Source: Thiorhodovibrio winogradskyi | GTDB taxonomy: Bacteria > Pseudomonadota > Gammaproteobacteria > Chromatiales > Chromatiaceae | NCBI RefSeq assembly: GCF_036208045.1 | Contig: NZ_CP121472.1 | Location: forward strand, 4,289,531 to 4,353,530 | Direction of reading: 5' to 3' | DNA: 64,000 nucleotides | Part shown: piece by piece, positions 10,518 through 19,033 of the stretch | Layout of the letters: each line of letters starts with the position of its first letter | Position numbering within the stretch: position 1 is the first letter of the stretch | Translations under genes and position numbers: made by a program | The notes under the pieces: generated by a model | Told to the model about the DNA's origin: nothing | The model's database searches: none | The model's input: the letters and a program-made list of their open reading frames with translations, nothing else

Positions 10518-12053
10518 ATGGCGCGCTTGATGCCCTGCACCGACCGTCTGCCCTACGCGCTCTATCGGGCTGGACAGGTACGCATGCTCGATGCCTGCGC
10601 CATCGAGCGCTTCGGCATCCCCGGCGAAACCCTGATGGAACGCGCCGGCACTGCCCTGTGGCGGCTGATCCAAGACCGCTGGCCCCAAGCTGGGCGTCTG
10701 ACCATCCTGGCCGGCCCAGGGAACAACGGCGGTGATGGCTATGTGGTGGCACGCCTGGCGCACAGAGCCGGGCGCCAGGTGCGCTTGGTACGGCTTGGCG
10801 ATCACAGCCGGCTGAGCGGCGCGGCGGCAACGGCGGCGGCTGCTTATGCCGAGGCTGGCGGCCGGGTCGCGACCTGGCCCGCATGGCCAGATGCCAGCGA
10901 TCTGATCCTGGATGCACTGCTGGGCACTGGGCTAACGCGCGCGGTGACAGGCGACATGGCCGCCGCGATCAGGCGCGTCAATCAAAGCCGCGCGCCCGTT
11001 CTGGCGGTGGACATTCCCTCGGGTCTCAGCGCTGACACGGGCCAGATCCTGGGTGATGCCATCCACGCCACCCTGACCCTGAGCTTTATTGGGTTGAAAC
11101 AGGGCCTGTTCACCGGCGATGGGCCTGATTGTGTGGGTGATGTTCGCTTCGACGCGCTTGAGGTTCCGGCGGCGGTCTACGCCAGCACGGTCGCCGCCGC
11201 GCGCCGCACCGATTGGCCCAAGGAGGCGTCACGCATTCCACCCCGGCCGCGCAGCGCGCACAAAGGCCACTGTGGTCATGTGCTGGTCGTCGGCGGCGCC
11301 CCCGGCATGAGTGGCGCCGCGCGCCTGTGCGGCGAGGCCGCGCTGCGCACCGGCGCCGGTCTTGTCCGGGTGGCGACCCATCCCGAGCATGCCGCGCTGC
11401 TTAACCTGACCCGCCCGGAGCTGATGGTCGCGGCGATCTCCACGCCTGATCAGCTCGCCCCCCTGCTTGAGCAGGCGACGGTCGTCGCGCTCGGGCCGGG
11501 CCTGGGGCGCGATCCCTGGGGACGGGCACTGTTTGAGCATGTGCTGCAAGCCGAGCAAAGCGGGCCGCGTCCGCTGGTGCTGGATGCCGATGCGCTCAAT
11601 CTGCTTGCCGAGCAACCCGGGCGGCGTGACAACTGGATACTGACGCCTCACCCAGGCGAGGCCGCGCGCCTGCTTGCCTGCACGACAGCCGACATCGCCC
11701 AGGACCGATTCGCGGCCGCTACTCAATTGCAGCAAGGCTATGGCGGCACAGTGGTCTTAAAAGGCGCGGGCACCCTGATCACCAGCTCCGGACAACCAGG
11801 GCCAGCGCTGTGCAGCCAGGGCAATCCCGGCATGGCCAGCGGCGGCATGGGCGATGCACTCACGGGTATCATCGGCGCCCTGCTGGCCCAGGGGCTCGAT
11901 CTGGAACAGGCCGCCAGTGCCGGTGTCTGTCTGCATGCGGCGGCGGCGGACTGGGCCGCGCGCAAGGGGGAACGCGGCCTGCTAGCGTCCGATCTCATCG
12001 CCGCCCTGCGCCGACAATGGCGGCGGCAGAAGACTGGGGAGTCAAGGCGATGA
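10518..12053 (+). CDS. nnr: Bifunctional NAD(P)H-hydrate epimerase / ADP-dependent dehydratase
   Basis: Repairs damaged NADH and NADPH. The N-terminal YjeF_N epimerase domain (about 15-220) has AGPGNNGGDGYVVARL and DALLGTGL. The C-terminal ribokinase-like dehydratase domain (about 240-500) has VVGGAPGMSGAARLCGEAAL, VLDADALN, TPHPGEAARLL and the nucleotide loop GNPGMASGGMGDALTG. The length of 511 is typical for the fused enzyme. The stop overlaps the tsaE start (ATGA at 12050-12053). nnr-tsaE-amiC is the conserved gammaproteobacterial order (yjeF-yjeE-amiB). Confidence 0.95.
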   Translation: MARLMPCTDRLPYALYRAGQVRMLDACAIERFGIPGETLMERAGTALWRLIQDRWPQAGRLTILAGPGNNGGDGYVVARLAHRAGRQVRLVRLGDHSRLSGAAATAAAAYAEAGGRVATWPAWPDASDLILDALLGTGLTRAVTGDMAAAIRRVNQSRAPVLAVDIPSGLSADTGQILGDAIHATLTLSFIGLKQGLFTGDGPDCVGDVRFDALEVPAAVYASTVAAARRTDWPKEASRIPPRPRSAHKGHCGHVLVVGGAPGMSGAARLCGEAALRTGAGLVRVATHPEHAALLNLTRPELMVAAISTPDQLAPLLEQATVVALGPGLGRDPWGRALFEHVLQAEQSGPRPLVLDADALNLLAEQPGRRDNWILTPHPGEAARLLACTTADIAQDRFAAATQLQQGYGGTVVLKGAGTLITSSGQPGPALCSQGNPGMASGGMGDALTGIIGALLAQGLDLEQAASAGVCLHAAAADWAARKGERGLLASDLIAALRRQWRRQKTGESRR

Positions 12054-12589
12054 CAGAGATTTCCATCCCGGATGAGTCAGCCATGCTGCGCCTGGGTCAA
12101 GGCTTGGCGCCGCTGTTGTCGCCCTGGCTGGGGACGGGGCTGGGGAAGGGGCTGGAAAAGGCCATGCCGGCACCCAAGGGGGCGCTGGTGTTTCTGCACG
12201 GCGAGCTCGGAGCCGGCAAAACCACCCTGGTGCGTGGTTTGCTGCGCGCCTATGGTGTTGAGGGCGCGGTGCGCAGCCCGACCTATACCTTGATCGAGCC
12301 CTACGAAATCAGGATCGAATCAACGCCCAGGCGCATTTTTCATCTCGACCTCTATCGCTTGGCCGACCCCGAGGAGCTTGACTATCTTGGCTGGCAGGAG
12401 CTGCTCGGCGACGGCGGCCTGTTGTTGATCGAATGGCCCGAGCGCGGAGCCGGAGTGCTGCCACCACCGGATTTCAGCCTTCGCATCGCATCGCGGCCGC
12501 CGGGGCGCTCGGTGAGTTTTCGCGGTCGCGGCGATTGGCGGCAGGTCGCAGGCGAGGCGACGCGGGTGCTGGCGCCGACCAATGTCTAG
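12050..12589 (+). CDS. tsaE: tRNA t6A37 threonylcarbamoyl transfer ATPase TsaE
   Basis: ATPase that partners TsaB-TsaD to make t6A in ANN-decoding tRNAs. The 179-residue protein has Walker A GELGAGKTTLVRG near residues 50-62, the switch segment SPTYTLIEPY, HLDLYRL and the IEWPERG motif. The start at 12050 is fixed by overlap with the nnr stop and by homology. It is slightly longer than usual because of a Gly/Leu-rich insert near residues 25-40 (GTGLGKGLEKA). Confidence 0.93.
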   Translation: MTEISIPDESAMLRLGQGLAPLLSPWLGTGLGKGLEKAMPAPKGALVFLHGELGAGKTTLVRGLLRAYGVEGAVRSPTYTLIEPYEIRIESTPRRIFHLDLYRLADPEELDYLGWQELLGDGGLLLIEWPERGAGVLPPPDFSLRIASRPPGRSVSFRGRGDWRQVAGEATRVLAPTNV

Positions 12590-12764
12590 GCGCACGCCAT
12601 CTTCTGGGCATGCGATGCGTGCGCAAGACTTTATACTGCTTAGAGAAAACACTGGCAAATATCAGAAAAAATAGACAATTTTGCTATCACTTGCTATGCT
12701 TTGAGACATTAACGTCTAACATCTTGTGACCTTTGAAGTCCGAGGCTTCCCGCGGGGGGGCACG

Positions 12765-14126
12765 ATGGAAACTATCCGTCTCATCGCCGTCTTGCTCATC
12801 ACTCTGCTGACCTTGACCTCAAGCGCCCTCGCTGGGGTCGAGATTCTGGGTGCGCGTCTATCCAGCCAGGAAGAGATGACCCGTTTAGTGTTCGATACCT
12901 CCGGACCGGTGGTCGAGCACAATATCTTCTCGCTCGACTCTCCGGATCGTCTGGTGCTCGACCTGGCGGGCACTGGCCTTGGTGGCGAGTTGCGCCAGCC
13001 TGACGCGGGCAATCCACTGCTGACTCGCATCCGCAGCGGCGAGCGTGCCGGCAAGAGCACCAGAATTGTTCTCGACCTCAAGCGCAAGGTGCGGGTCAAA
13101 AGCTTCTGTCTGCAACCAGACGGACGTTATGGGCATCGATTGGTGGTCGATCTCACCCCCAAGCCACAGCAAGAAGCCCGCCAGGAGGCGTTGTCAGCGG
13201 CCGCGCGTGATCTATCCGGGCATCCCTCGGTGCAGCAGCGCTCATTTAAAGCGCGCGATGTGGTGATCGCCATCGATGCGGGTCACGGAGGCAAGGATCC
13301 TGGTGCCATTGGCGTCCTCGGTACTCGGGAGAAGGACGTGACCCTTTCCATTGCGCGGAAGCTCGCCCATCTGGTGGATCAGCAGGCCGGGATGCGCGCG
13401 GCCCTGATCCGCGACAGCGACCGCTTTGTGATTTTGCGTGATCGCATTCGCATTGCCCGCAAGCATCGTGCGGATCTGTTCGTTTCCATTCATGCGGATG
13501 CCTTTCATGATCGAAAGGTACGCGGCTCTTCGGTCTTTACTTTGTCCGAGCTTGGCGCGAGTAGTGAGGCCGCGCAATGGCTGGCCGCGCGTGAGAACGA
13601 AGTCGATCTGCTCGCCGGCATCGACCTTGGCAAGAGCAATGAAGAAGTCGCCGGCGTGCTGATGAACATGACTCAAAACATGACCATGGAGCATAGTTTG
13701 CTGGCGGCCAAGCCGGTGTTGGAGGAACTGGGGCAACTCGGCAAAATGCATCAAAGTCGCATTCAGTCCGCCGGCTTTGCGGTCCTGAAAGCGCCGGATA
13801 TTCCATCCATGCTGGTGGAAACAGCTTTTATTTCCAATCCCCAGGAAGAAAAGCGCCTGCGCGATCCGGCCTTTCAGCAGCGGGTCGCGGAAGCCATTTT
13901 GAACGGTGTCAAGCGCTACTTCGCGGCCAATCCACTGCCGCAAACACTGTTTGCGATGCAAAACAGCAGCGGTGCCCGCTCCGTCCGACATGTGATCGAG
14001 CATGGCGATACTCTGCTCGATATCGCCCGCGATTATCAGGTCAGCCTGCCATCGCTGCGTTCGCTCAACCAGCTTCGCGATGACCGCATCCGCGTCGGCC
14101 AAGTGTTGCGCATTCCTGAAAGTTGA
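12765..14126 (+). CDS. amiC: N-acetylmuramoyl-L-alanine amidase (AmiB/AmiC type)
   Basis: Periplasmic cell-wall amidase that splits daughter cells. ATG 12765 gives a clean signal peptide (METIRLIAVLLITLLTLTSS). An AMIN localisation domain (about 25-140) is followed by the Amidase_3 zinc domain (about 170-390) with zinc ligands in DAGHGG, an Asp/Glu near REKD, HADAF and the catalytic VETAFISN. A C-terminal LysM module (about 408-452, HVIEHGDTLLDIARDY) binds peptidoglycan. The frame continues upstream to a GTG at 12726, but that would bury the signal peptide. Confidence 0.93.
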   Translation: METIRLIAVLLITLLTLTSSALAGVEILGARLSSQEEMTRLVFDTSGPVVEHNIFSLDSPDRLVLDLAGTGLGGELRQPDAGNPLLTRIRSGERAGKSTRIVLDLKRKVRVKSFCLQPDGRYGHRLVVDLTPKPQQEARQEALSAAARDLSGHPSVQQRSFKARDVVIAIDAGHGGKDPGAIGVLGTREKDVTLSIARKLAHLVDQQAGMRAALIRDSDRFVILRDRIRIARKHRADLFVSIHADAFHDRKVRGSSVFTLSELGASSEAAQWLAARENEVDLLAGIDLGKSNEEVAGVLMNMTQNMTMEHSLLAAKPVLEELGQLGKMHQSRIQSAGFAVLKAPDIPSMLVETAFISNPQEEKRLRDPAFQQRVAEAILNGVKRYFAANPLPQTLFAMQNSSGARSVRHVIEHGDTLLDIARDYQVSLPSLRSLNQLRDDRIRVGQVLRIPES

Positions 14127-14157
14127 GCACCGGTTAACGGACGCAAAGACCAGGCAC

Positions 14158-14180
14158 AAAAAAGCCGCTCTGAAGCGGCT
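14158..14180 (-). terminator. Rho-independent terminator after tRNA-Met
   Basis: On the minus strand AGCCGCT, a TCAG loop and AGCGGCT form a 7-bp stem followed by six T (complement of A 14158-14163). It lies 20 bases past the tRNA-Met 3' end and would also shield amiC from opposing transcription. Confidence 0.8.
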
Positions 14181-14199
14181 GATTGTGCGATGTAATTTC

Positions 14200-14276
14200 T
14201 GGTGGCTACGGCTAGATTCGAACTAGCGACATCGGCATTATGAGTGCCGCGCTCTAACCAACTGAGCTACGTAGCC
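14200..14276 (-). tRNA. tRNA-Met (CAT), elongator
   Basis: Reverse-complement cloverleaf of 77 bases: acceptor GGCTACG/CGTAGCC, D-arm GCTC AGTTGGTT AGAGC, anticodon stem CGGCA/TGCCG with loop CTCATAA (anticodon CAT), T-arm GCTAG TTCGAAT CTAGC, and an encoded CCA end. The GGCTACGTAGCTCAG start is that of elongator, not initiator, Met tRNA. Confidence 0.96.
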
Positions 14277-14394
14277 AAATTGACGCGATAGAATGCCATG
14301 TTCAGCCCATCCGGTCAAGCACCAATGTGATGGTTGACTGGGTGTGGCTGGCCTTGCCAGACAACAGCTGTTTCATCTTCTGATGAAGACGGGG

Positions 14395-14589
14395 CTATGA
14401 ACCTTGACTGGTGGTGCCCGAGGGGTTGGCGCAGCGCACTGCCAGAAAGAGCCGCGACAGGGCAATGGGTAGTCCGGGCTTGACCTGCTGCAGTGCGGTT
14501 GGCTCCTGCGTCCAGGTGCCGGCCTCAAGATCGAAGCCGACAAGTTCCGCCAGGTTGGTGACATAATCTTCCAGGTCGTCGATGTTCAT
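14395..14589 (-). CDS. Small hypothetical protein
   Basis: 64 residues starting MNIDDLEDYVTNLAELVGFD. ATG 14589 is preceded by a good ribosome site (GAGGAG, 6 bases upstream of the start), which is why I prefer it to the longer frame from 14619. The protein is acidic at the N terminus and neutral later; no membrane segment or known motif. It stands alone, divergent from the chemoreceptor gene. Function unknown. Confidence 0.5.
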   Translation of the reverse strand: MNIDDLEDYVTNLAELVGFDLEAGTWTQEPTALQQVKPGLPIALSRLFLAVRCANPSGTTSQGS

Positions 14590-14774
14590 ACAGCTCCTCA
14601 TGATGGATGGGACCGGCACTAATTTGGGTTGGTAATGCCGGGCCTGCGGGGATGGTACCGATCATATTCGCATCAATCGGGCGTGCGGGTCAGCCGTTGG
14701 CTATTATCGCGAATCCCGGCCTTCCGGTCATGGCAATTTGTGCGATGCTCATTGATCCAGAGCGTTTGGGTTTT

Positions 14775-14794
14775 GTTGACGATTTTTTGTCAAC
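14775..14794. promoter_or_regulatory. Palindrome upstream of the chemoreceptor gene
   Basis: GTTGAC and GTCAAC form a perfect 6-bp inverted repeat around GATTTTTT, about 85 bases before the MCP start. It overlaps a TTGAC that could be a -35 element. It could be an operator or just a small hairpin; evidence is weak. Confidence 0.3.
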
Positions 14795-14877
14795 TGTTGT
14801 AGCCTCCGGGCGCAAAAACTGGGGCTCAGATGCCTGATCCCGAACAACCAACCTGAGTTAAAGAGACGAGAGTACCC

Positions 14878-17439
14878 ATGTTGAATCGCCATTCCATCGG
14901 ATTTCGCATCGCTTTCTGGTCCGGCGTTGCCATGGTGATTCTGGGCCTGGTCATCACTGGCTACGCGGTCATGCGCATGCAGCAGATGGCCGACGTCCAG
15001 CGCGAATCCGGCCTGCGGGCGGCGCGCGATCTAGCGCGCAATGTCGCGAGCAGCGAGGCCGCGAGCATCAAGGCGGCGCTGGAGGTGCCACTCAATGCCG
15101 CGCGCACCCTGGCCCAGGCCTTCGTCTCCGCCGCGCGTCCGGATGACGAAAAGCTTACCGCCGCCGATTGGGAGCGCCTGCGCAAGCGCTTCCGCCGGAT
15201 GGAAATGGCCGCCGATCTGGCCGAATCGCTGATCGCGCCCTATCTCGCCGCCGAGCGCGATGGCAGCATGACGCGTGAGCAGGCACAGGCCGAGGCGCTG
15301 CGGGTGATCGGTACCCTGCGCTATGACAATGGCAATTATCTCTGGGTGCAGGACAGAACCAAGCCAATTCCGCGCATGCTGATGCATCCCATCGCCACCG
15401 AGCTGGATGGGCAAATTCTCGACAGCCCCAAATACGAAAATGCCATGGGCCGCGACCAGAATCTGTTCGTCGCGCTTGAACAGCAGGTCGCCGACGAAGG
15501 CGAGGGCTATGTGCATTATCGCTGGCCGCTGCCCGGCAGCAGCGAGCCCAAGCCCAAGCTCTCCTACGGGCGGCGGATTGCGGATTGGGACTGGATCATC
15601 GGCTCCGGACTCTGGGCTGATCGCGTCGCTTTCTACTCGCGCGATGACATCAACCAAATCCTCAAGGCCGTGCTGCAGGAGAACCCGGATTTCGTCAGCG
15701 TCTATACCGCCTGGGAGCCGGATGCCTTCGACCGCCAGGATGCCAAACAGGCCAACACCCCAGGCACGGATGCCAGTGGGCGCTTCATTTCGAACTGGAC
15801 CCGTGATGCCGAGGGCGCCCTGGTACTCGAGGCCCTGGCCGATCATGAGCAGCCGGGCGCTGGCGACTATTATCAGCTTCCGAAGAGCAGCGGGCGCGAG
15901 GCCATTATCAACCCGCGCCTCGCCGAGGTGCGTGGGCGCAAGCTGATGACCACCTCCCTGGTTGCACCGGTGATGTTTGACGGCCTGTTTCGCGGCATCG
16001 CCGGCATTGACTACCCCCTCGCTGACTTGCAGGCCCAGGTCGAGCGTGTCGCGCAAGGATTGTTTGATGGCGAGTCGAGTGTGGCGGTGATCGCGAACGA
16101 TGGCACCCTGATCGCGAGCAGCGCACATCCTGAGTTCGTTGGTCGCAATGTCGCCGAGCTGCACGATGAAGGCGACAAGGTGCGCCAGGCCATTGAGCGT
16201 GGTGAGAGCATGCAGGTGCAATCCGTCTCTGCCGCCGGCAATGAGGAAATCTTCACCCTGGCGCCCATTGATTTTGGCCACACCGGTATGCCATGGGCGG
16301 TGCAGATCAAGGTGCCGGTGGCCAAGGCGCTGACCCTGGCCGAGGCGGCGGCGGCCCAGACCAGAAAATCGGCGACCTTTATGGTGCTGGTGTCCGTCAT
16401 CGCCGTTCTCATCGCGATGATGGGCATGTCCTGGCTGGCACGGACCATTGTGCGTCGGGTGCGCGCGGCGACCGAGACCATGCGCGAGATTGCCGATGGC
16501 GAGGGTGACCTGACCCAAAATCTGCCCGAGACCGGACGCGATGAACTGGCGGATTTGGCCACGGCTTTCAACCGTTTCCAGCGTCGTGTTCGCGATTTGG
16601 TGGCCGAGGCGATGACCGCCAGCGAGCGGGTAGCCGCCGCGGCCGAGCAGCTGACCGCAACCAGCGGCGCCACCAGCGACCAGATCGGGCGCCAGCAGTC
16701 GGAATCCGATCAGGTCGCCACGGCCATGAACGAAATGACCGCCACGGTCGCCGAGGTGGCCCGGAATGCCGCCGATGCCGCCGAGGCGGCACGCGCGGCG
16801 GATCAGGAAACCCAGCAGGGCCAGAGTGTCATGAGTGAGGCCGCCAAACTCATCCAGACCACCGCCGAGCAGATTCAAACCACGGCCGCGGCAGTCGGGC
16901 GCTTGTCGCAGGATGCCGAGAACATCGGTCAGGTTTTGGATGTGATTCGCGGCATTGCCGATCAGACCAACCTGCTCGCGCTCAATGCCGCCATCGAGGC
17001 GGCGCGCGCCGGCGATCAGGGACGCGGCTTCGCGGTGGTGGCCGGCGAGGTGCGCACCCTGGCCAGTCGTACCCAGGACTCCACCACAGAGATCCAGACC
17101 ATGATTGAGCGCCTGCAGGACGGCAGCAGCCAGGCCGTCCGCGCCATGGAGCAGGCGAGTACGCGGGTGGACAAGAATGCCGAGATGGCCGAGAGTGCGC
17201 GTCAAGCACTGACCAGTATCGCCGAGGCAGTGACCCGCATCCGCGATATGAACATGCAGATCGCCAGTGCCACCGAGGAACAAAGTGCCGTGGCCGAGGA
17301 AGTGGACCGTAATCTGGTCAATGGCGCCCAGGCCATGGAACAGATCGCCAACGGCTCCAGCCAGATCAACAATGCCGCGGTCGAACTGGCGCAGCTCGCG
17401 GCCGATCAGCTGCAGCGTGTCGGGCGGTTTAAGGTGTGA
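14878..17439 (+). CDS. Methyl-accepting chemotaxis protein with compound Cache sensor
   Basis: Transmembrane chemoreceptor of 853 residues. TM1 lies at about 10-30. The periplasmic region (31-495) is large. Its C-terminal half matches dCache_1 receptors ([20 protein letters not shown], then [18 protein letters not shown]). Between the usual N-terminal dCache helix and that segment lies an sCache_2-like block, about 105-255 ([11 protein letters not shown] near 149, [15 protein letters not shown]). TM2 lies near 500-520, then HAMP, then the signalling domain with hairpin tip [20 protein letters not shown] near 700. The start ATG 14878 follows GAGACGAGAG. The ligand is unknown; the Cache type suggests small organic molecules. 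Confidence 0.92.
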   Translation: MLNRHSIGFRIAFWSGVAMVILGLVITGYAVMRMQQMADVQRESGLRAARDLARNVASSEAASIKAALEVPLNAARTLAQAFVSAARPDDEKLTAADWERLRKRFRRMEMAADLAESLIAPYLAAERDGSMTREQAQAEALRVIGTLRYDNGNYLWVQDRTKPIPRMLMHPIATELDGQILDSPKYENAMGRDQNLFVALEQQVADEGEGYVHYRWPLPGSSEPKPKLSYGRRIADWDWIIGSGLWADRVAFYSRDDINQILKAVLQENPDFVSVYTAWEPDAFDRQDAKQANTPGTDASGRFISNWTRDAEGALVLEALADHEQPGAGDYYQLPKSSGREAIINPRLAEVRGRKLMTTSLVAPVMFDGLFRGIAGIDYPLADLQAQVERVAQGLFDGESSVAVIANDGTLIASSAHPEFVGRNVAELHDEGDKVRQAIERGESMQVQSVSAAGNEEIFTLAPIDFGHTGMPWAVQIKVPVAKALTLAEAAAAQTRKSATFMVLVSVIAVLIAMMGMSWLARTIVRRVRAATETMREIADGEGDLTQNLPETGRDELADLATAFNRFQRRVRDLVAEAMTASERVAAAAEQLTATSGATSDQIGRQQSESDQVATAMNEMTATVAEVARNAADAAEAARAADQETQQGQSVMSEAAKLIQTTAEQIQTTAAAVGRLSQDAENIGQVLDVIRGIADQTNLLALNAAIEAARAGDQGRGFAVVAGEVRTLASRTQDSTTEIQTMIERLQDGSSQAVRAMEQASTRVDKNAEMAESARQALTSIAEAVTRIRDMNMQIASATEEQSAVAEEVDRNLVNGAQAMEQIANGSSQINNAAVELAQLAADQLQRVGRFKV

Positions 17440-17578
17440 TCCGCGCATGATGCTGAATCATCACCTGGGCAAGGATCCGGGTGAGAACCAGGGCAAGAAC
17501 CAAGGCGACGCGAGGATCCGTCGCGCTACCAAGGACCCTGGGCAGCAAGAACAAGGGCAGATCGGGCGCGTGATTCCC

Positions 17579-17944
17579 ATGCCGCTCGGATTCATCGCCC
17601 TGCTGTTGCTATGTCAACTCATTGGCGAGGTCCTGGTGCTCTTGCTCGCCCTGCCAGTGCCTGGTCCGGTTCTCGGCATGCTGTTGCTCTTTGTCGGGCT
17701 GGTGTTGCGTGGCGGGGTGCCCGCGGGACTGGGACAGGTGGCCGATGGGCTGCTCGCGCACCTCTCCTTGCTCTTTGTGCCTGCTGGCGTGGGCGTTATG
17801 CTCCATCTGGCGATGCTGCGCGCGGAATGGCTGGCCGTCACCCTGGCGCTTGTCCTTAGCACGGTGCTCACCCTGGTGACGACTGGCCTGCTGATGTCCG
17901 CCTTGATCCGGTGGCGCGAGGGCCCTCGAGAGGAGGGCTCCTGA
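17579..17944 (+). CDS. lrgA: CidA/LrgA family holin-like membrane protein
   Basis: 121 residues and four predicted membrane helices (for example IALLLLCQLIGEVLVLLLAL and LLFVPAGVGVMLHLAM). It contains the family signatures PVPGPVLGMLLLF and LLFVPAGVGVM. The frame stays open upstream to ATG 17447, but the extra 44 residues are hydrophilic and low in complexity, so I chose 17579. It is followed after 3 bases by lrgB. The LrgA-LrgB pair is linked to murein hydrolase control and, in some bacteria, to export of pyruvate or other small acids. Confidence 0.85.
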   Translation: MPLGFIALLLLCQLIGEVLVLLLALPVPGPVLGMLLLFVGLVLRGGVPAGLGQVADGLLAHLSLLFVPAGVGVMLHLAMLRAEWLAVTLALVLSTVLTLVTTGLLMSALIRWREGPREEGS

Positions 17945-17947
17945 TCC

Positions 17948-18679
17948 ATGCCACCAGCAAACGCCCTCGATACCCTCTGGGTCTATCTCGCAACCAGCCC
18001 GTTGCTGCATCTGACGCTGACCCTGCTGGCCTATCTGGCGGCGGATTGGCTGTTTCGGCGCAGTGGACGCAAGGCGCTGCTCAACCCGGTGTTGCTGTCC
18101 ATTCTCATGCTGGTGACACTCTTGATGGCGACTGGCACCCAATACCCGACCTATTTCGAAGGGGCGCAATTCATTCATTTTCTGCTCGGACCGGCCACCG
18201 TGGCTCTGGCCGTGCCGCTCTACCGGCACCTGGATCTGATCCGACGGCTGTGGCTCCCGATTCTGATCGCCATTGCCGCTGGCGCCTTGGTCGCGGCGGG
18301 CAGCGCCATGCTCATCGCCAACTGGCTGGGTGCTTCGCGACAAACACTGATGTCCCTGGCGCCCAAATCGGTCACCACGCCCGTGGCCATGGGTATTGCC
18401 GAGAAGACCGGCGGGCTGCCATCCCTGACCGCCGTGCTGGTGGTCTTGACCGGGGTGCTGGGCGCCGTGATTGGCCCGGCCGTTCTGGCGCTTGTTCGCG
18501 TGCGTGATGATCGCGCGCGCGGTCTGGCCCTGGGGCTGAGTTCGCACGGCATCGGCACCGCGCGGGCGCTGCAAATCAGCGCTCTGGCCGGGGCCTTCGC
18601 GGCGCTGGCCATGGGGCTGATGGCCCTGACCTCTAGCTTTATTCTGCCCTTTGTATTGCGATTAGTGTACAATAACTGA
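17948..18679 (+). CDS. lrgB: LrgB family membrane protein
   Basis: 243 residues and seven or so hydrophobic segments. It has the conserved family core LAPKSVTTPVAMGIAEKTGG near residues 138-157 and GLSSHGIGTARAL near 198-210. The partner LrgA is immediately upstream, so they form a two-gene operon. Inner-membrane location. Physiological role in this organism unknown; the LrgAB/CidAB families are tied to cell lysis control and pyruvate or glycolate transport. Confidence 0.9.
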   Translation: MPPANALDTLWVYLATSPLLHLTLTLLAYLAADWLFRRSGRKALLNPVLLSILMLVTLLMATGTQYPTYFEGAQFIHFLLGPATVALAVPLYRHLDLIRRLWLPILIAIAAGALVAAGSAMLIANWLGASRQTLMSLAPKSVTTPVAMGIAEKTGGLPSLTAVLVVLTGVLGAVIGPAVLALVRVRDDRARGLALGLSSHGIGTARALQISALAGAFAALAMGLMALTSSFILPFVLRLVYNN

Positions 18680-19033
18680 ACTAAATGTGTTTGAATGTGC
18701 TCAAGCTGCCGCCTGTACTCGCATTAGCTCGAAGGTGATGCAAAGTAGAAAAACAAAATTGAGTTGCTCGAGTAGCGATAGAAGCGGCTCCCAGCCGCTT
18801 CATGACGCGCTAAGATGGTGCATCTACTCATAACCGGGCCAACAATCAGGCGCTGAAAAACGAAATTTGCAACCGCTGAATCGAACATTCCGCAGTCCAG
18901 GAACCAGGACGGCTTGAGTTGACAAGCGGCTCAACTTGGAACCCCGAAACCTGAGGAATCAATTCGCCTCTGCAAACTGACCGTCGGGGGCTTAACTCCC
19001 GGACATCACTCAAGCAACCCGATCAGGCACCCG
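18680..19033. other. Intergenic region with a hairpin and a dispersed repeat
   Basis: No gene seen. It holds a perfect 9-bp hairpin, GAAGCGGCT/AGCCGCTTC at 18781-18801 with a CCC loop and no T-run, and a copy of the repeat described at 18816-18885. Confidence 0.5.
18816..18885. repeat. Second copy of the dispersed repeat found near 4.4 kb
   Basis: CATCTACT, ATAACCGGGCCAACAATC and the following AGGCGCTGAAAAACGAAATT align with 4368-4428 (roughly 38 of 48 positions in the core). The 15-bp terminal inverted repeat of the other copy is not preserved on the left here. Confidence 0.5.

Noticed and set aside
14607..14837. 76-codon frame upstream of the chemoreceptor
   Set aside because: No ribosome site or recognisable sequence; the region fits better as the MCP promoter region.
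15031..17448. 805-codon open frame antisense to the chemoreceptor
   Set aside because: Its composition is the mirror of the GC-rich MCP gene (His/Gly/Leu-rich, no domain), while the sense frame has complete MCP domains.
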